IMG/VR virus record: IMGVR_UViG_3300037346_000162
Location: 1-33,316 of that record
Origin: a virus
Length of the DNA stretch: 33,316 nt
Direction: 5' to 3' (one strand)
The notes under the pieces were generated by a model. The model searched no databases. It saw only the letters and a program-made list of their open reading frames with translations, and had not been told where the DNA came from. The translations under genes were made by a program, and so were the position numbers. Below, in pieces: positions 21,995-30,608 of the stretch (positions are counted from its first letter, which is position 1; every line of letters begins with the position of its first letter).

Positions 21995-23613
21995 TATCCA
22001 GTAACCTTTCGTGTATTGAATTTGTAAGCAATGCTGTCAATTCCCCAGAACAATCCAACTGGTCCGGTAAAAAGCAATTGCACACAACGAGCCAAACCAA
22101 GATTTGAACCACGAACAACCTGTGCACCAGCAGCCTCTACGCCCCAAACCCCAACACCCCAGTATCCTTCGCCCCAAAGCATTCCTGCTGCAGACGCTTC
22201 AAGTTGAATGTTGAAAGTCTTTCTTTCGTTTCCAACTGCTTCTTCAAAGTTGTGAAAAACCTTTACGTTTATTTGTCTAGCTGTGTCTGTCTGCTTAACA
22301 ACAATATCTGGTCTACGCCACATCTTCTTCATTGAATAAGAACGACCATCAACCCATCCAGTTCTGTAATAGGTTATAAAATTTGACTCAACACTTGCAA
22401 TTAAATCTGTTTCTTGTTCATACATATCAACACGCAACACTCTTGGGAGTGTTGCGTGTATTGCAATTGCAATTGATGTACCATTTGAGTTTGTAAAATC
22501 TGTTCCACCAACAACAGCAACATCATCTGCGGTTGAATGTTTAATCCATGCACCATCACGAATAGTGGGGTCGTACACAAGGTTTGTAGTCAGATTTGTT
22601 GCAGATGTCGTGGTTGAGTATGGCAATGCAATCCATACACGCCTATTCATGTAGGAGACAGAAACTTTATCTAATTGAGAATCATTAATTTGACCAAGAG
22701 GAAATATTGAACGAATGTTTTCAGATAGGTCAACAATGCTTGTTCCGTTGTAGTAGTAAATACCTTTGGGGTGAACATAGAAGTAAACACCAGTTTCAGC
22801 AACTGCCATATGGTGATGACTAGAAACTCCAATTGTTGAAGATAGTTCGACAATTTGAAAATCTGCTGACTCATAACCATAAACAACATACATTGCCCTT
22901 GGCTTAAATACGACCAACTGTCCAGCAACAGTTGCCATACCAGTTATTCCGCTTCCACCACCCTCAAAGTCAATGTAATCACTTTCCAACCAGTCCTCAG
23001 GCAATCCCTCGTGCGACCAACGAACACGATTTGGATAAGCAACTGCATTCTCTGTTGTGTGTGCTGCAAACATTTTGTTTGCGTGAACAAGTAAATGTTC
23101 GGCAGTTGGCATCTTGCCACCAATAGGTGAGTTGTATGCCTGCCAATCATTTGGGTTTGTTCCCGATGCTGTGAGCGCTGTTGCATAGGTGTTTGCTGTT
23201 AGCCACTTGTAACCACCGCTACCTGCTGTTCCAACAGACATGTACATTGTTTTACCCCACTGAGCCAAACAGGCTCCGTGGGAAGATGTACTTACAATAT
23301 CATTACCAGATGAGTATTGCAATGTTGAAAAGTTTGCACCTGTTGATTTGTAAACCTTGTTTGATGCTGTCAACATAATTGTCAGTGTGTCACCAGAAAA
23401 GTTATACAACTTCTCTGGATTCCAAGAACCAGTGTGGCTAATTGCTGTTGAATTTATTTCACGCATTGCACCACGACTAAATAAACCACCACGTGGGTCA
23501 ATCTCCACATTCAACATATCTGGTGACTCGTTTCGGGCGAGCTGAAACTGGTCTGCCCTAAGATTTAGACCACCAGTAAAGTCGTCGTAGCGTTCAACAG
23601 ATACAGCACTCAT
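21994..23613 (-). CDS. Tail nozzle / tail tubular protein B-like
   Basis: 539 aa. I use the ATG at 23613, which overlaps the adaptor stop as ATGA, rather than the upstream GTG at 23646. The sequence is beta-rich throughout: it opens with RYDDFTGGLNLRADQFQLAR, then repeated blade-like segments such as AGQLVVFKPRAMYVVYG and ETGVYFYVHPKGIYYYNG, ending in a Trp/Gly-rich section (MLWGEGYWGVGVWGVE). Propeller-like domains of this kind form the nozzle in short-tailed phages (T7 gp12 family). The place right after the adaptor supports this. Two cysteines only. Confidence 0.8.
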   Translation of the reverse strand: MSAVSVERYDDFTGGLNLRADQFQLARNESPDMLNVEIDPRGGLFSRGAMREINSTAISHTGSWNPEKLYNFSGDTLTIMLTASNKVYKSTGANFSTLQYSSGNDIVSTSSHGACLAQWGKTMYMSVGTAGSGGYKWLTANTYATALTASGTNPNDWQAYNSPIGGKMPTAEHLLVHANKMFAAHTTENAVAYPNRVRWSHEGLPEDWLESDYIDFEGGGSGITGMATVAGQLVVFKPRAMYVVYGYESADFQIVELSSTIGVSSHHHMAVAETGVYFYVHPKGIYYYNGTSIVDLSENIRSIFPLGQINDSQLDKVSVSYMNRRVWIALPYSTTTSATNLTTNLVYDPTIRDGAWIKHSTADDVAVVGGTDFTNSNGTSIAIAIHATLPRVLRVDMYEQETDLIASVESNFITYYRTGWVDGRSYSMKKMWRRPDIVVKQTDTARQINVKVFHNFEEAVGNERKTFNIQLEASAAGMLWGEGYWGVGVWGVEAAGAQVVRGSNLGLARCVQLLFTGPVGLFWGIDSIAYKFNTRKVTG

Positions 23614-24305
23614 TGTCCAAGTGTTGCTCCAAGCGTCTGCAACCAACGACGCATAGTTGGATACTGACGACCAGCAGACATAATAACTGGCTGTGCACTT
23701 GATGCTTTCATCAAGTCACGGCGAGCAAGACCAACACCCTCTTCAAATGAGCGCATGTACATTGCCGATAGTTCTGAATCTTCTTGCCTTTGATAGACAC
23801 GAGCAAGCACAAAGTAGGGAAGGAGTGCATGAAAGAACTCATCTAGGTCAATTGTTTCTTCTGTGTTTGACAGCCAAGTGTACAAAGGGTTGCGGTAGGC
23901 ACGAACAACCATTGGGTAAACTGCATCTGGTCGTGGCCATAGTTGCAACTTCTTATTCCAAAAAGAAAAGAAATATGGTCGGCTCGGAACATCTGTGTTC
24001 CCGAGCCAAATCTCTTCTGCGTTGTCGTACGGAATCAAGGTAAGACGAGCACCTGAGGTGCTCGAATCAATCACAGAGATAATCTCACGGATATCACCAA
24101 TTGTTGCAATCGTGTATTCCAGTTGATTGACAACTGTGTTGAATGTGTGAGATGACTGAAGATACGGCCAACGACGCTCAAGCGAGTAGATACGCTGAAA
24201 ACCCTCACGAGCAAACTGGTCAACAATAGAGTCTGGCAAGTCAAGTTCGTCCAGGTCTGCCATATTCCTGACCTGAGTGCGTAGTTGGGTTAGCGTTATG
24301 CTCAT
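23610..24305 (-). CDS. Head-tail adaptor / tail tubular protein A-like
   Basis: 231 aa. Helical start (ITLTQLRTQVRNMADLDELD; SIVDQFAREGFQRIYSLE), then a beta section typical of podovirus adaptors: RWPYLQSSHTFNTVVNQLEY, IGDIREIISVIDSS and FSFWNKKLQLWPRPDAVYPM. A C-terminal helical pair follows (FFHALLPYFVLARVYQRQED). This matches the T7 gp11-type ring protein that joins portal to nozzle. The ATG overlaps the previous stop as ATGA. Confidence 0.82.
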   Translation of the reverse strand: MSITLTQLRTQVRNMADLDELDLPDSIVDQFAREGFQRIYSLERRWPYLQSSHTFNTVVNQLEYTIATIGDIREIISVIDSSTSGARLTLIPYDNAEEIWLGNTDVPSRPYFFSFWNKKLQLWPRPDAVYPMVVRAYRNPLYTWLSNTEETIDLDEFFHALLPYFVLARVYQRQEDSELSAMYMRSFEEGVGLARRDLMKASSAQPVIMSAGRQYPTMRRWLQTLGATLGQ

Positions 24306-24514
24306 TTAGCCTGCCCTTGTGAACGTAGGTGTCCAATGCAGAAATCTGTACCCCGTGCCTTTGGACCTTCGCAGGTATCCTCATTGGCCGTACAGCGATT
24401 GCGACCAATGTATGGCGCAGAAGGCGGTGCCATTTTGGCACCTGCTGTCGGGGCAAGTCGGATACCAACCACAGGTTGTCCGTACATAGAGTGGGCTAGT
24501 TTGGCATTTTTCAT
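24302..24514 (-). CDS. Small hypothetical protein with cysteine motif, 70 aa
   Basis: Starts MKNAKLAHSMYGQPVVGIRL. The C-terminal part contains RCTANEDTCEGPKARGT and CIGHLRSQG, giving C-x6-C then C-x2-H, a possible zinc site. It sits between the capsid and adaptor genes, so it may be a minor capsid or assembly protein. The frame stays open upstream of the ATG for 12 codons, right up to the stop codon of the preceding gene, without another standard start. Confidence 0.65.
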   Translation of the reverse strand: MKNAKLAHSMYGQPVVGIRLAPTAGAKMAPPSAPYIGRNRCTANEDTCEGPKARGTDFCIGHLRSQGQAK

Positions 24515-24550
24515 ATACCAATAGCCCTCATTGTTACATATGTAGCGGAA

Positions 24551-24697
24551 TTACTTGTTTTTGTAAAGAGCTTTTACTGGACGCTTGTTTAAATCCTGTG
24601 AAGCATTCTTGCTTTTTCCTGCTGGAGTCTTCTTTACCTTTGCACGACCAGCAGCAGCAGATTTAGTTTTGTTTGAGCGATACATGTTATTTTGCAT
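24551..24697 (-). CDS. Small basic protein, 48 aa
   Basis: ATG with GAGGAAT upstream. Starts MQNNMYRSNKTKSAAAGRAK and continues Lys-rich (KVKKTPAGKSKNAS; KRPVKALYKNK). Strongly positive and Ala-rich, with no hydrophobic segment. Such peptides can be DNA-binding or capsid-internal. It is the first gene after the capsid terminator, so its expression relies on readthrough or its own promoter. Confidence 0.6.
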   Translation of the reverse strand: MQNNMYRSNKTKSAAAGRAKVKKTPAGKSKNASQDLNKRPVKALYKNK

Positions 24698-24736
24698 TAT
24701 TGGATTCCTCTGTTTGATGATTTAATTTTCAGAACA

Positions 24737-24770
24737 AGAAAAGGGGAGTGGAGTGTGGCCTCCACCCCCC
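24737..24770 (-). terminator. Rho-independent terminator after the major capsid gene
   Basis: On the - strand, arms GGGGGGTGGAG and CTCCACTCCCC enclose GCCACA: an 11-bp stem with one G-U pair, followed by TTTTCTTGTT. It begins about 23 nt after the capsid stop. The strongest terminator in the window. Confidence 0.88.
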
Positions 24771-24792
24771 GATTCAATTTAGGTTAATTAAC

Positions 24793-25734
24793 TTAGGCGG
24801 TCTTTTCCGTGAGTTTGCCCTGCTTGGCACAGTTACGTACCGTCAGGTTGCCGTAGCACATGATGAGCGCATAGCGAGCATCGGTGTCTTCTGGCTTAAT
24901 GAACTCAGTCTGCGAGAACCACTTGTTGGAGTGACCCACCAAGGTGATGTACTTGCTGTTGAGGAAGTAGAACACGCCTTCGGTGCAGTGCACGTCGTAC
25001 ATTACTGGAGCAGCCTTGAACAACAGGTTCTGGAATCCAGCATCTGCAGTCTTGGTGTCCGTGTAACGCAACTGTGGTTGCAACAGGGCTTCGTACTTCT
25101 CGAACAATGTCTGCGTTGTCAACAGCGTGTCTGGGTGGTCATTACCAACCGAAACGTTGTTGTAAATCGTAGACATCTGTGCAAGGGTCAAAGCACCAGC
25201 GGTGTTTTCTTCCTTTGAACGCCAGAACTCGTTACCAGAGGTTGCACGGTTAATGCCACCAACGGTGCCGGATGCTTCAACCAAGTTTGCAAGGCCGTTC
25301 CAGTCTTTTCCGCTGTTGCCAGTTCCGTCTGCAAAAAACATCTGATTGAACGACTCACGCATTGACTCTTCTGCCTGCATAATCTTGGCTTCGAGCAAAT
25401 TAATGATTTCTTGTTCACCGTTGTTTTTGGCTTCTTCAATGCCGCTGATTGCGATGGAAGCAGCGTACTGCTTCCAGTCGTACTCTGCTGCCGAGATGCC
25501 TTCTTGTGGAGTCAAAGCAAGCGAGTCGTATCCACTGTAGGAAGCAACTGTTGAGTTCTGACCGTAGATGAGTGGTTCGACAATCTTCGTACCGCCGTTA
25601 ATCATACGGATGCGACCCTTGTCCATCAGGGTGTAGGTGAGTGGGCGTGCGGTGAATACGTTGTCTGTCAGTTGCGAACGGTAGTTGGCAAGAGTTGTTG
25701 ACAGAAGCGCATCAAAGTTGGCGTTTGCGGCCAT
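24793..25734 (-). CDS. Major capsid protein (HK97-fold type)
   Basis: 313 aa. Identified by place (after scaffold, before the terminator) and by sequence. N-terminal arm MAANANFDALLSTTLANYRS, then FTARPLTYTLMDKGRIRMIN, EPLIYGQNSTVASYSGYDSL and ISAAEYDWKQYAASIAISG, typical of HK97-fold E-loop and spine regions. A long charged helix follows (NGEQEIINLLEAKIMQAEES), and the C-terminal domain ends in YGNLTVRNCAKQGKLTE. Ribosome site AAGGAGAAAATATT is strong, and a terminator directly follows, as expected for the most abundant late product. Confidence 0.88.
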   Translation of the reverse strand: MAANANFDALLSTTLANYRSQLTDNVFTARPLTYTLMDKGRIRMINGGTKIVEPLIYGQNSTVASYSGYDSLALTPQEGISAAEYDWKQYAASIAISGIEEAKNNGEQEIINLLEAKIMQAEESMRESFNQMFFADGTGNSGKDWNGLANLVEASGTVGGINRATSGNEFWRSKEENTAGALTLAQMSTIYNNVSVGNDHPDTLLTTQTLFEKYEALLQPQLRYTDTKTADAGFQNLLFKAAPVMYDVHCTEGVFYFLNSKYITLVGHSNKWFSQTEFIKPEDTDARYALIMCYGNLTVRNCAKQGKLTEKTA

Positions 25735-25759
25735 AATATTTTCTCCTTGGGGTTAAATG

Positions 25760-26551
25760 CTAAACGCTATGTTGCCGTTTTGCGGCTTCATATGCGTCTC
25801 GCAATGATGTGATTGGTTTAGCTGATACATCGGCGCTAGATGCTGATGAGCCATTACTTACAACCGATGCTTGACGTTTTGCTTGAGTAACCTGCGTTTG
25901 TTCCTGAGCCTTCTTCTCACGAAGATGGCGAACAGCCGAAGCGTCCTCATACAACCTGTCAAACGCCACTTGCTTGTAAACTGCTTCCAAATCAGATGAA
26001 CCCAAGGCAAGAGCCTTGGCTACAACTTCACTGGCATCAAAATCCGAGCCGTATCGTGTTTGCAGAGACTGAACAGTGTGTTCCAACTGGTCCATCGCCT
26101 TTTGTTGTTCAAAAGCCGCTAGACGCTGGTCTAACTGTCGGTACTGTTTCTCCATTGGGTCCATGTACAGTTCCTCTTCTTCAGAGGGTTGCTGTGCAAC
26201 ACCGTAATGCTGTGAAAGCAGCGCCAAAGTACCGTTTGGGTCATTCTGCAAGGCTTCTTGCAAGGCAACACCATATTGTACTTGTTTCCGTTGCTCACTG
26301 AGTTCCTGTGTCTTGCGGGTATAGTCCGCCTGACGCTGGTAGCCAGAGAGCGCCTCCCTGAGTGGCACTCTGACCTCTTCTCCGCCAACAGACACAGAAA
26401 CATATTTGTCTCCGTATTCATCAACTGGAAGAAGTTCAATTTGCTCTTCAGTTAGGTTGTCAACTACATCTAAAACTTCCTCAACTTGTCCTAAGTCTTG
26501 TGACTCAGGGGCTAATTCCGTACCGACTTCATTGCTATTCATATCGCTCAT
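25760..26551 (-). CDS. Capsid scaffolding protein
   Basis: 263 aa, acidic N-terminus (MSDMNSNEVGTELAPESQ; QVEEVLDVVDNLTEEQIELL), then VSVGGEEVRVPLREALSGYQ and RQADYTRKTQELSEQRKQ, a signature I know from phage scaffold proteins. The middle is a Gln-rich coiled coil (KQYRQLDQRLAAFEQQKAMD) and the C-terminus a basic helical hook (SLRDAYEAAKRQHSV) that should bind coat protein. No cysteine. GGAGG upstream of the ATG. Lies between portal and capsid, as expected. Confidence 0.85.
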   Translation of the reverse strand: MSDMNSNEVGTELAPESQDLGQVEEVLDVVDNLTEEQIELLPVDEYGDKYVSVSVGGEEVRVPLREALSGYQRQADYTRKTQELSEQRKQVQYGVALQEALQNDPNGTLALLSQHYGVAQQPSEEEELYMDPMEKQYRQLDQRLAAFEQQKAMDQLEHTVQSLQTRYGSDFDASEVVAKALALGSSDLEAVYKQVAFDRLYEDASAVRHLREKKAQEQTQVTQAKRQASVVSNGSSASSADVSAKPITSLRDAYEAAKRQHSV

Positions 26552-26595
26552 TTTTTCGAGTCCTCCAAGGTTGCTCTACTAGTATGTTTTTATCG

Positions 26596-28431
26596 TTACA
26601 TTCCTTGTGGTGGCATTCCGCCACCCTGCATCTCTTGCATCAATTGTGCTAATACCTCTGGTGGTAACTGGGCTAATTCTGGTGGTAAACCACCACCCAT
26701 TCCCTGTTGCATGTCTGGTGGCATACCCTGTGGCATCTGTTGTGGCATTGCACCAGCCTCCATTGGAGGTGGTGCACCCTGTGGGGTTATTGGCTGTGGG
26801 GGAAGTTCGGGTTGCATAACAAACGATGCTGCGTTTTTGATTCCAAAGCCATACTGAAGTACGTAATTGGCAAGTTTGGGCATATCAATAATTCCAGTAC
26901 CAACGAACGGAGCCATAGCGTCCACAACCTGCATTGCCATTTGACGACGGAATGATTCGTTGATTGGCTGGGTAGAACCACCCTCAACCTCAAAGTCAAA
27001 CTCACCTTGAATGTAATCACGGTCAAAAGACAGCCAAGCCTGTTGTGCGTCTGAGCCGGCAATTCTGATTGCCTGCTCACCAGTCATAAACTGTTGAGCA
27101 AGAGCAATTAGTCGCCTTGCTGTGGCTGCAATCCCCAGTTCAATAATTGCCAACTTATCCGCAGACCTAGCATTTGCCGCATCTTGAATAATTCCAGCCT
27201 CAGTTGCTGTCCTTCGAATTTCGGGCATAGAACCACGCTGATACTCCGAAACACCAGACACTCGGTCAATATCTGATGAAATCAGATTTGACTGGTTGTA
27301 GAACTCTGGTGGACTGATTACTGCTGGCATCGGTGTTATTACCCCACCGATTGGTTCATCTGAAATAACTGGAACCATGACGTTGTCCTCGTCGGATTCA
27401 AGAGCAGAACGACCATCAGCATCAAATGCAGATTCCTTGTACAGCCATTTCCTGGAGAATCGCTTTCTGTGATTCATCATTTGGGTTCGTGTTTGATTGA
27501 GTTCCATTTGCAATGGTTCAATTGCTTCCAATTCACCCATTGGGTAAAAGTGGTCTGGAACGTCATAGTTGGACAACATTACAAACGGATGTCCAAACGA
27601 GAATGGAATCTCTACTGGTGCGACAAGAAACTTGTCGCTTCCATCACAGAATACCGACATCATTCCACGGTCAATGTCGTAATATTCCCAAATCTCAACA
27701 TAGGCATCATCATCACCCTCGCTTCGCCTTGGGCGAAGATTGCCACGGAAGTCATCGGCACCCCACTTGGAATAATGCGATGGGGCTGCTTCATTTCGTG
27801 CGGTTGCGTTGTAACGCTTATCTTTTTTAACTTCCTTTAGTGAACGCCTTACCCTTTGTGCAATCCAACGCATGTCCATTGGAGATGTTGCATCAGCATC
27901 AACAAATACGTCAAATGGGGAAATACGCTCAACGAATGGTCGGTCTTCAGTAATAATCATTTCTGATTCAGATATTGACTCTGGTGCATTTGTTGCAAGT
28001 TCATCAGCGGTTTCGTATGGCTCATTCGTTTTTTCAACAAACCGATAACCAGTCTTAATCCAACCATGTCCACAAATAAGCATGTCCTTTACTGCACGAC
28101 GAAATTCTTTCTGACAGTCATAGTGTCTCCACCAATAGTTGACAATTGCTTCGGTCACAACAGCGTTGGCTGCTTTGTCAAAGTTCTTTGCTGAAACAGT
28201 AATCTTTGGATAGTTAACAGAAACACCAGGGGCGATTACGTTGATTGTGGCAAAAGCAATGTTTACCAATAACTGGTCATCTTCTGTACTTGCCTTGTAA
28301 TGCTTGCCACGGTACATGTCAATCATGCGTGACCACAAGTCGTCGTAGCGTTCTTCACGCCTCCAACGGCGTGACTGTTCAATCTTGTCTCGATAACGCT
28401 TGATGTATTCGGAATTAGATGTTCTAGCCAT
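26596..28431 (-). CDS. Portal protein
   Basis: 611 aa. The N-terminal half has portal-type sequence: IEQSRRWRREERYDDLWSRM, NIAFATINVIAPGVSVNYPK, and FRRAVKDMLICGHGWIKTGY. The middle contains VEIWEYYDIDRGMMSVFCDG and a long stem helix region with QMELNQTRTQMMNHRKRFSR. The C-terminus is Pro/Gly/Met/Gln-rich (QGMPPDMQQGMGGGLPPELA) and probably disordered or a scaffold/core contact. The place between terminase and scaffold agrees. The start MARTSN is encoded by an 18-bp sequence repeated at the start of the preceding gene. Confidence 0.88.
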   Translation of the reverse strand: MARTSNSEYIKRYRDKIEQSRRWRREERYDDLWSRMIDMYRGKHYKASTEDDQLLVNIAFATINVIAPGVSVNYPKITVSAKNFDKAANAVVTEAIVNYWWRHYDCQKEFRRAVKDMLICGHGWIKTGYRFVEKTNEPYETADELATNAPESISESEMIITEDRPFVERISPFDVFVDADATSPMDMRWIAQRVRRSLKEVKKDKRYNATARNEAAPSHYSKWGADDFRGNLRPRRSEGDDDAYVEIWEYYDIDRGMMSVFCDGSDKFLVAPVEIPFSFGHPFVMLSNYDVPDHFYPMGELEAIEPLQMELNQTRTQMMNHRKRFSRKWLYKESAFDADGRSALESDEDNVMVPVISDEPIGGVITPMPAVISPPEFYNQSNLISSDIDRVSGVSEYQRGSMPEIRRTATEAGIIQDAANARSADKLAIIELGIAATARRLIALAQQFMTGEQAIRIAGSDAQQAWLSFDRDYIQGEFDFEVEGGSTQPINESFRRQMAMQVVDAMAPFVGTGIIDMPKLANYVLQYGFGIKNAASFVMQPELPPQPITPQGAPPPMEAGAMPQQMPQGMPPDMQQGMGGGLPPELAQLPPEVLAQLMQEMQGGGMPPQGM

Positions 28432-28432
28432 T
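28415..28432 (-). repeat. 18-bp direct repeat at two gene starts
   Basis: TTAGATGTTCTAGCCATT occurs at 28415-28432 (start of portal) and at 28558-28575 (start of the 47-aa gene). It encodes the first codons MARTS of both proteins, giving two unrelated genes the same translation start. Confidence 0.85.
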
Positions 28433-28574
28433 ATTTTTTCTTTTCTTTTGTGTGCTTCAAAACTTTACTTGAAGCAGTATGGGTGGCACCAGTGTGAACT
28501 TGACCGTTCATTTTGTGTGTTGCACCCCTATATTCTTTACCGTTCGGTAAATAGTGTTTAGATGTTCTAGCCAT
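28431..28574 (-). CDS. Small basic protein, 47 aa, sharing its start with portal
   Basis: Frame of 47 codons with AAAGGA upstream of the ATG; its stop overlaps the portal ATG (TAATG). Starts MARTSKHYLPNGKEYRG, then GATHTASS and a lysine-rich end (KHTKEKKK). Hydrophilic and strongly basic, with no known motif. Exact fit between neighbours and a good ribosome site support it. Possibly a small packaging or capsid-internal protein; the role is unknown. Confidence 0.7.
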   Translation of the reverse strand: MARTSKHYLPNGKEYRGATHKMNGQVHTGATHTASSKVLKHTKEKKK

Positions 28575-28576
28575 TG

Positions 28577-28774
28577 TTAATCCTTTTTACCCTCGTGCCA
28601 ACCAATATGGTGGTCAATTTTGCTTCCAATTTGGTCAACCTTAATTCCAATAACTTTTAACAGGTCTCTTCCTTCTTCGTGTTGTTTTGTATTTTCTTTT
28701 CTAAGTTTCTGCATGACCACCACAAGTGGACCCGATATGAGTGCAACAAGAATCGGGACGACAATAATCTCCAC
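28577..28774 (-). CDS. Small membrane protein with cytoplasmic coiled coil
   Basis: One N-terminal membrane span (IIVVPILVALISGPLVVVMQ) followed by a charged helix (KLRKENTKQHEEGRDLLKVI; KVDQIGSKIDHHIGWHEG). I prefer the GTG at 28774, just after the upstream stop, because GGA lies 8 nt before it; a TTG at 28795 would add seven residues but lacks a ribosome site. Proteins of this layout occur near packaging and lysis genes of actinophages. It may be a lysis accessory or anchor; unproven. Confidence 0.7.
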   Translation of the reverse strand: MEIIVVPILVALISGPLVVVMQKLRKENTKQHEEGRDLLKVIGIKVDQIGSKIDHHIGWHEGKKD

Positions 28775-28775
28775 A

Positions 28776-29003
28776 CTAAATCCAGCGGCTTCCAACTGGC
28801 TCTGCTTTTATTCCAGCCTCTGCTGCTTGGCGTTCCTGCTCTCTTGCACGTTCACCAATTGTTGGGCCATGAAAGTCATCTTTGCCGTATGTAAATCCAA
28901 GATTAATTGAGCGAATATGGCATTTGAAACAAATTGAACCACGACGTGGTAGTTCATCAGCCTCAAATTCGGTTAAACAGTCAAGACAGCGGAAGTTCTT
29001 CAT
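28776..29003 (-). CDS. Small zinc-ribbon protein
   Basis: 75 aa. Two CxxC knuckles: CLDC (6-9) and CFKC (25-28), separated by TFE-type charged residues and PRRGSI, a classic zinc ribbon. The second half is LGFTYGKDDFHGPTIGERAR, then acidic/basic residues and EPVGSRW. I recall similar proteins beside the terminase in other actinobacterial and aquatic phages. It is next to terminase, so packaging or DNA end binding is plausible. Confidence 0.75.
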   Translation of the reverse strand: MKNFRCLDCLTEFEADELPRRGSICFKCHIRSINLGFTYGKDDFHGPTIGERAREQERQAAEAGIKAEPVGSRWI

Positions 29004-29021
29004 AGATATAAGCTTGATTCG

Positions 29022-30608
29022 TTACTCTCTTGAATTAAATGCTCCGATTGGAGTCTTTTTTGGTTTTTTTTCCTTAATAATGAATTGTTCCCACCACCCC
29101 AAGGTATTCCTTGGTGGTGCTGGGTCAAATCTATACTCAGGAAGCCATACATACTTTAGCATCTGATTTGTGATTGCCAACGACATAACCCTGTCATCAT
29201 GTGGTGAGCCATGCATCTTGCCATTTGATTCACGCACAAATGTTCGTAATTCTGCCATGGTCAATGCGTCATATATTGAGATTCCCTCATCTCGAATTGC
29301 TGCATTCAACTCGTCAATTGCCAAAGGCTTAGAAACCGATGTGGTTCTCCAGCCCATTGTTTCACTGGCAACTGGGTTTCTTGCATTCATCTTCCTTTGG
29401 CGGTAAGTGTTCTTGTATCCAACCCTCTGTAGCCCTTTAATGGTTGTTAAACCGTGGTTGTTTGACTCAACCCCAACTAGGGCGTGGTTATAGTAATAAC
29501 CAAGCCCGCTAAGTATCTCTTCGCCAAATAGGTCTGGGTCAACATGTCCGTGCCAGTGGGCAACAAGCATCCCAGTGTCTGCTGAAATGACATGGGCAGA
29601 ACTGTAGTCACCGTGACCAAGACCTTCCGCAACGTCTGCACCAATTACGTAGTTTTCATGCAGGTTTGGGAAATCCCAAACTGCCAATCCACCGCCATCG
29701 TTTATGAAGTCGTATACATTCCTGCCATAACCTTTTCGTAGGTATCCACGGTCTGGCTCAATTGGTTCAATCGCCCTAATTGCCTCTAGGTCAAATACTG
29801 GGCGACCAGAACGGATAAAGGCTTCTTCTGCGTTGTCTGGATACTCCTGAGCCAATTGCCAATCTGGTAAATCTCTCTTCTTTGCCGCATACCAATCATC
29901 ATCACGGTCTCCAGCCGACCATGGGAAGAAGATTCCCTCAAATCGGTTTGTCTTGTTCTGAGAGCCAACCCACAGGGTATGGAATATGTTGCCCTCTCCA
30001 TTTGCCGTGCTCAAACAGATAACACGACCACCAACGTCGGCAATTGGTTCAATAGATGCCCATGCTTCCTCGGGGTTTGGCAAGAACGCCATTTCGTCAA
30101 TAACCACTCGGTATACCGATTCACCACGAGCAGGGTCATTACCAGATGGCAATGACTCAATTGCAGAGTCATTGGCAAACACAATCTTTAATTGGTTATC
30201 CGAAAGCAATTCAGGTCCACGGACTCGCATCCATGGCGGAAGCATCTTATATCCATACTTTGTTTTCTGAAGCAACTTGGATGCCTCACGCTCTGTGCGT
30301 GAGAGCATAACTATGAATCGGTCAGCCCAAAAGAATGTTTCCCAAAATGTGAACGCAGAAGCCAGAGTCGAGAATCCAATCTGACGGGCTTTGAGCACAA
30401 TGCTGTATCGTGACTCAATCCAAACACGGACAGTTTCTTCTTGCGCATCACGCAGGGCAAACTTAATACGCCCACGTTCAGGGTGTCTAATTGTCCAGTG
30501 TGTAGAACAGAAGTAAGAAAAGGCGGCAACAAGCTCTTCTGTGGTCGCTTCATCGCCACCCTTACACTTTCGCCACTCCTTCTCGTTGAGAAGGTCAACT
30601 AGTTCCAC
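29022..30608 (-). CDS. terL: Terminase large subunit (packaging ATPase-nuclease)
   Basis: 528 aa. ATPase half: Walker A-like KARQIGFST (73-81), Walker B YRVVIDEMAF (166-175) with Asp171 and Glu172, and motif III STANGEG (200-206). Nuclease half: GADVAEGLGHGDYS (323-336) with Asp325, VGVESNNHG (378-386) with Glu381, and GSPHDDRVMSLAI (467-479) with Asp471/Asp472, the RNase H-like metal site. Full family length. GTG start overlaps the holin-candidate stop by 1 bp. No small subunit was recognised in the window; it may lie beyond the edge or be one of the small genes. Confidence 0.95.
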   Translation of the reverse strand: MELVDLLNEKEWRKCKGGDEATTEELVAAFSYFCSTHWTIRHPERGRIKFALRDAQEETVRVWIESRYSIVLKARQIGFSTLASAFTFWETFFWADRFIVMLSRTEREASKLLQKTKYGYKMLPPWMRVRGPELLSDNQLKIVFANDSAIESLPSGNDPARGESVYRVVIDEMAFLPNPEEAWASIEPIADVGGRVICLSTANGEGNIFHTLWVGSQNKTNRFEGIFFPWSAGDRDDDWYAAKKRDLPDWQLAQEYPDNAEEAFIRSGRPVFDLEAIRAIEPIEPDRGYLRKGYGRNVYDFINDGGGLAVWDFPNLHENYVIGADVAEGLGHGDYSSAHVISADTGMLVAHWHGHVDPDLFGEEILSGLGYYYNHALVGVESNNHGLTTIKGLQRVGYKNTYRQRKMNARNPVASETMGWRTTSVSKPLAIDELNAAIRDEGISIYDALTMAELRTFVRESNGKMHGSPHDDRVMSLAITNQMLKYVWLPEYRFDPAPPRNTLGWWEQFIIKEKKPKKTPIGAFNSRE

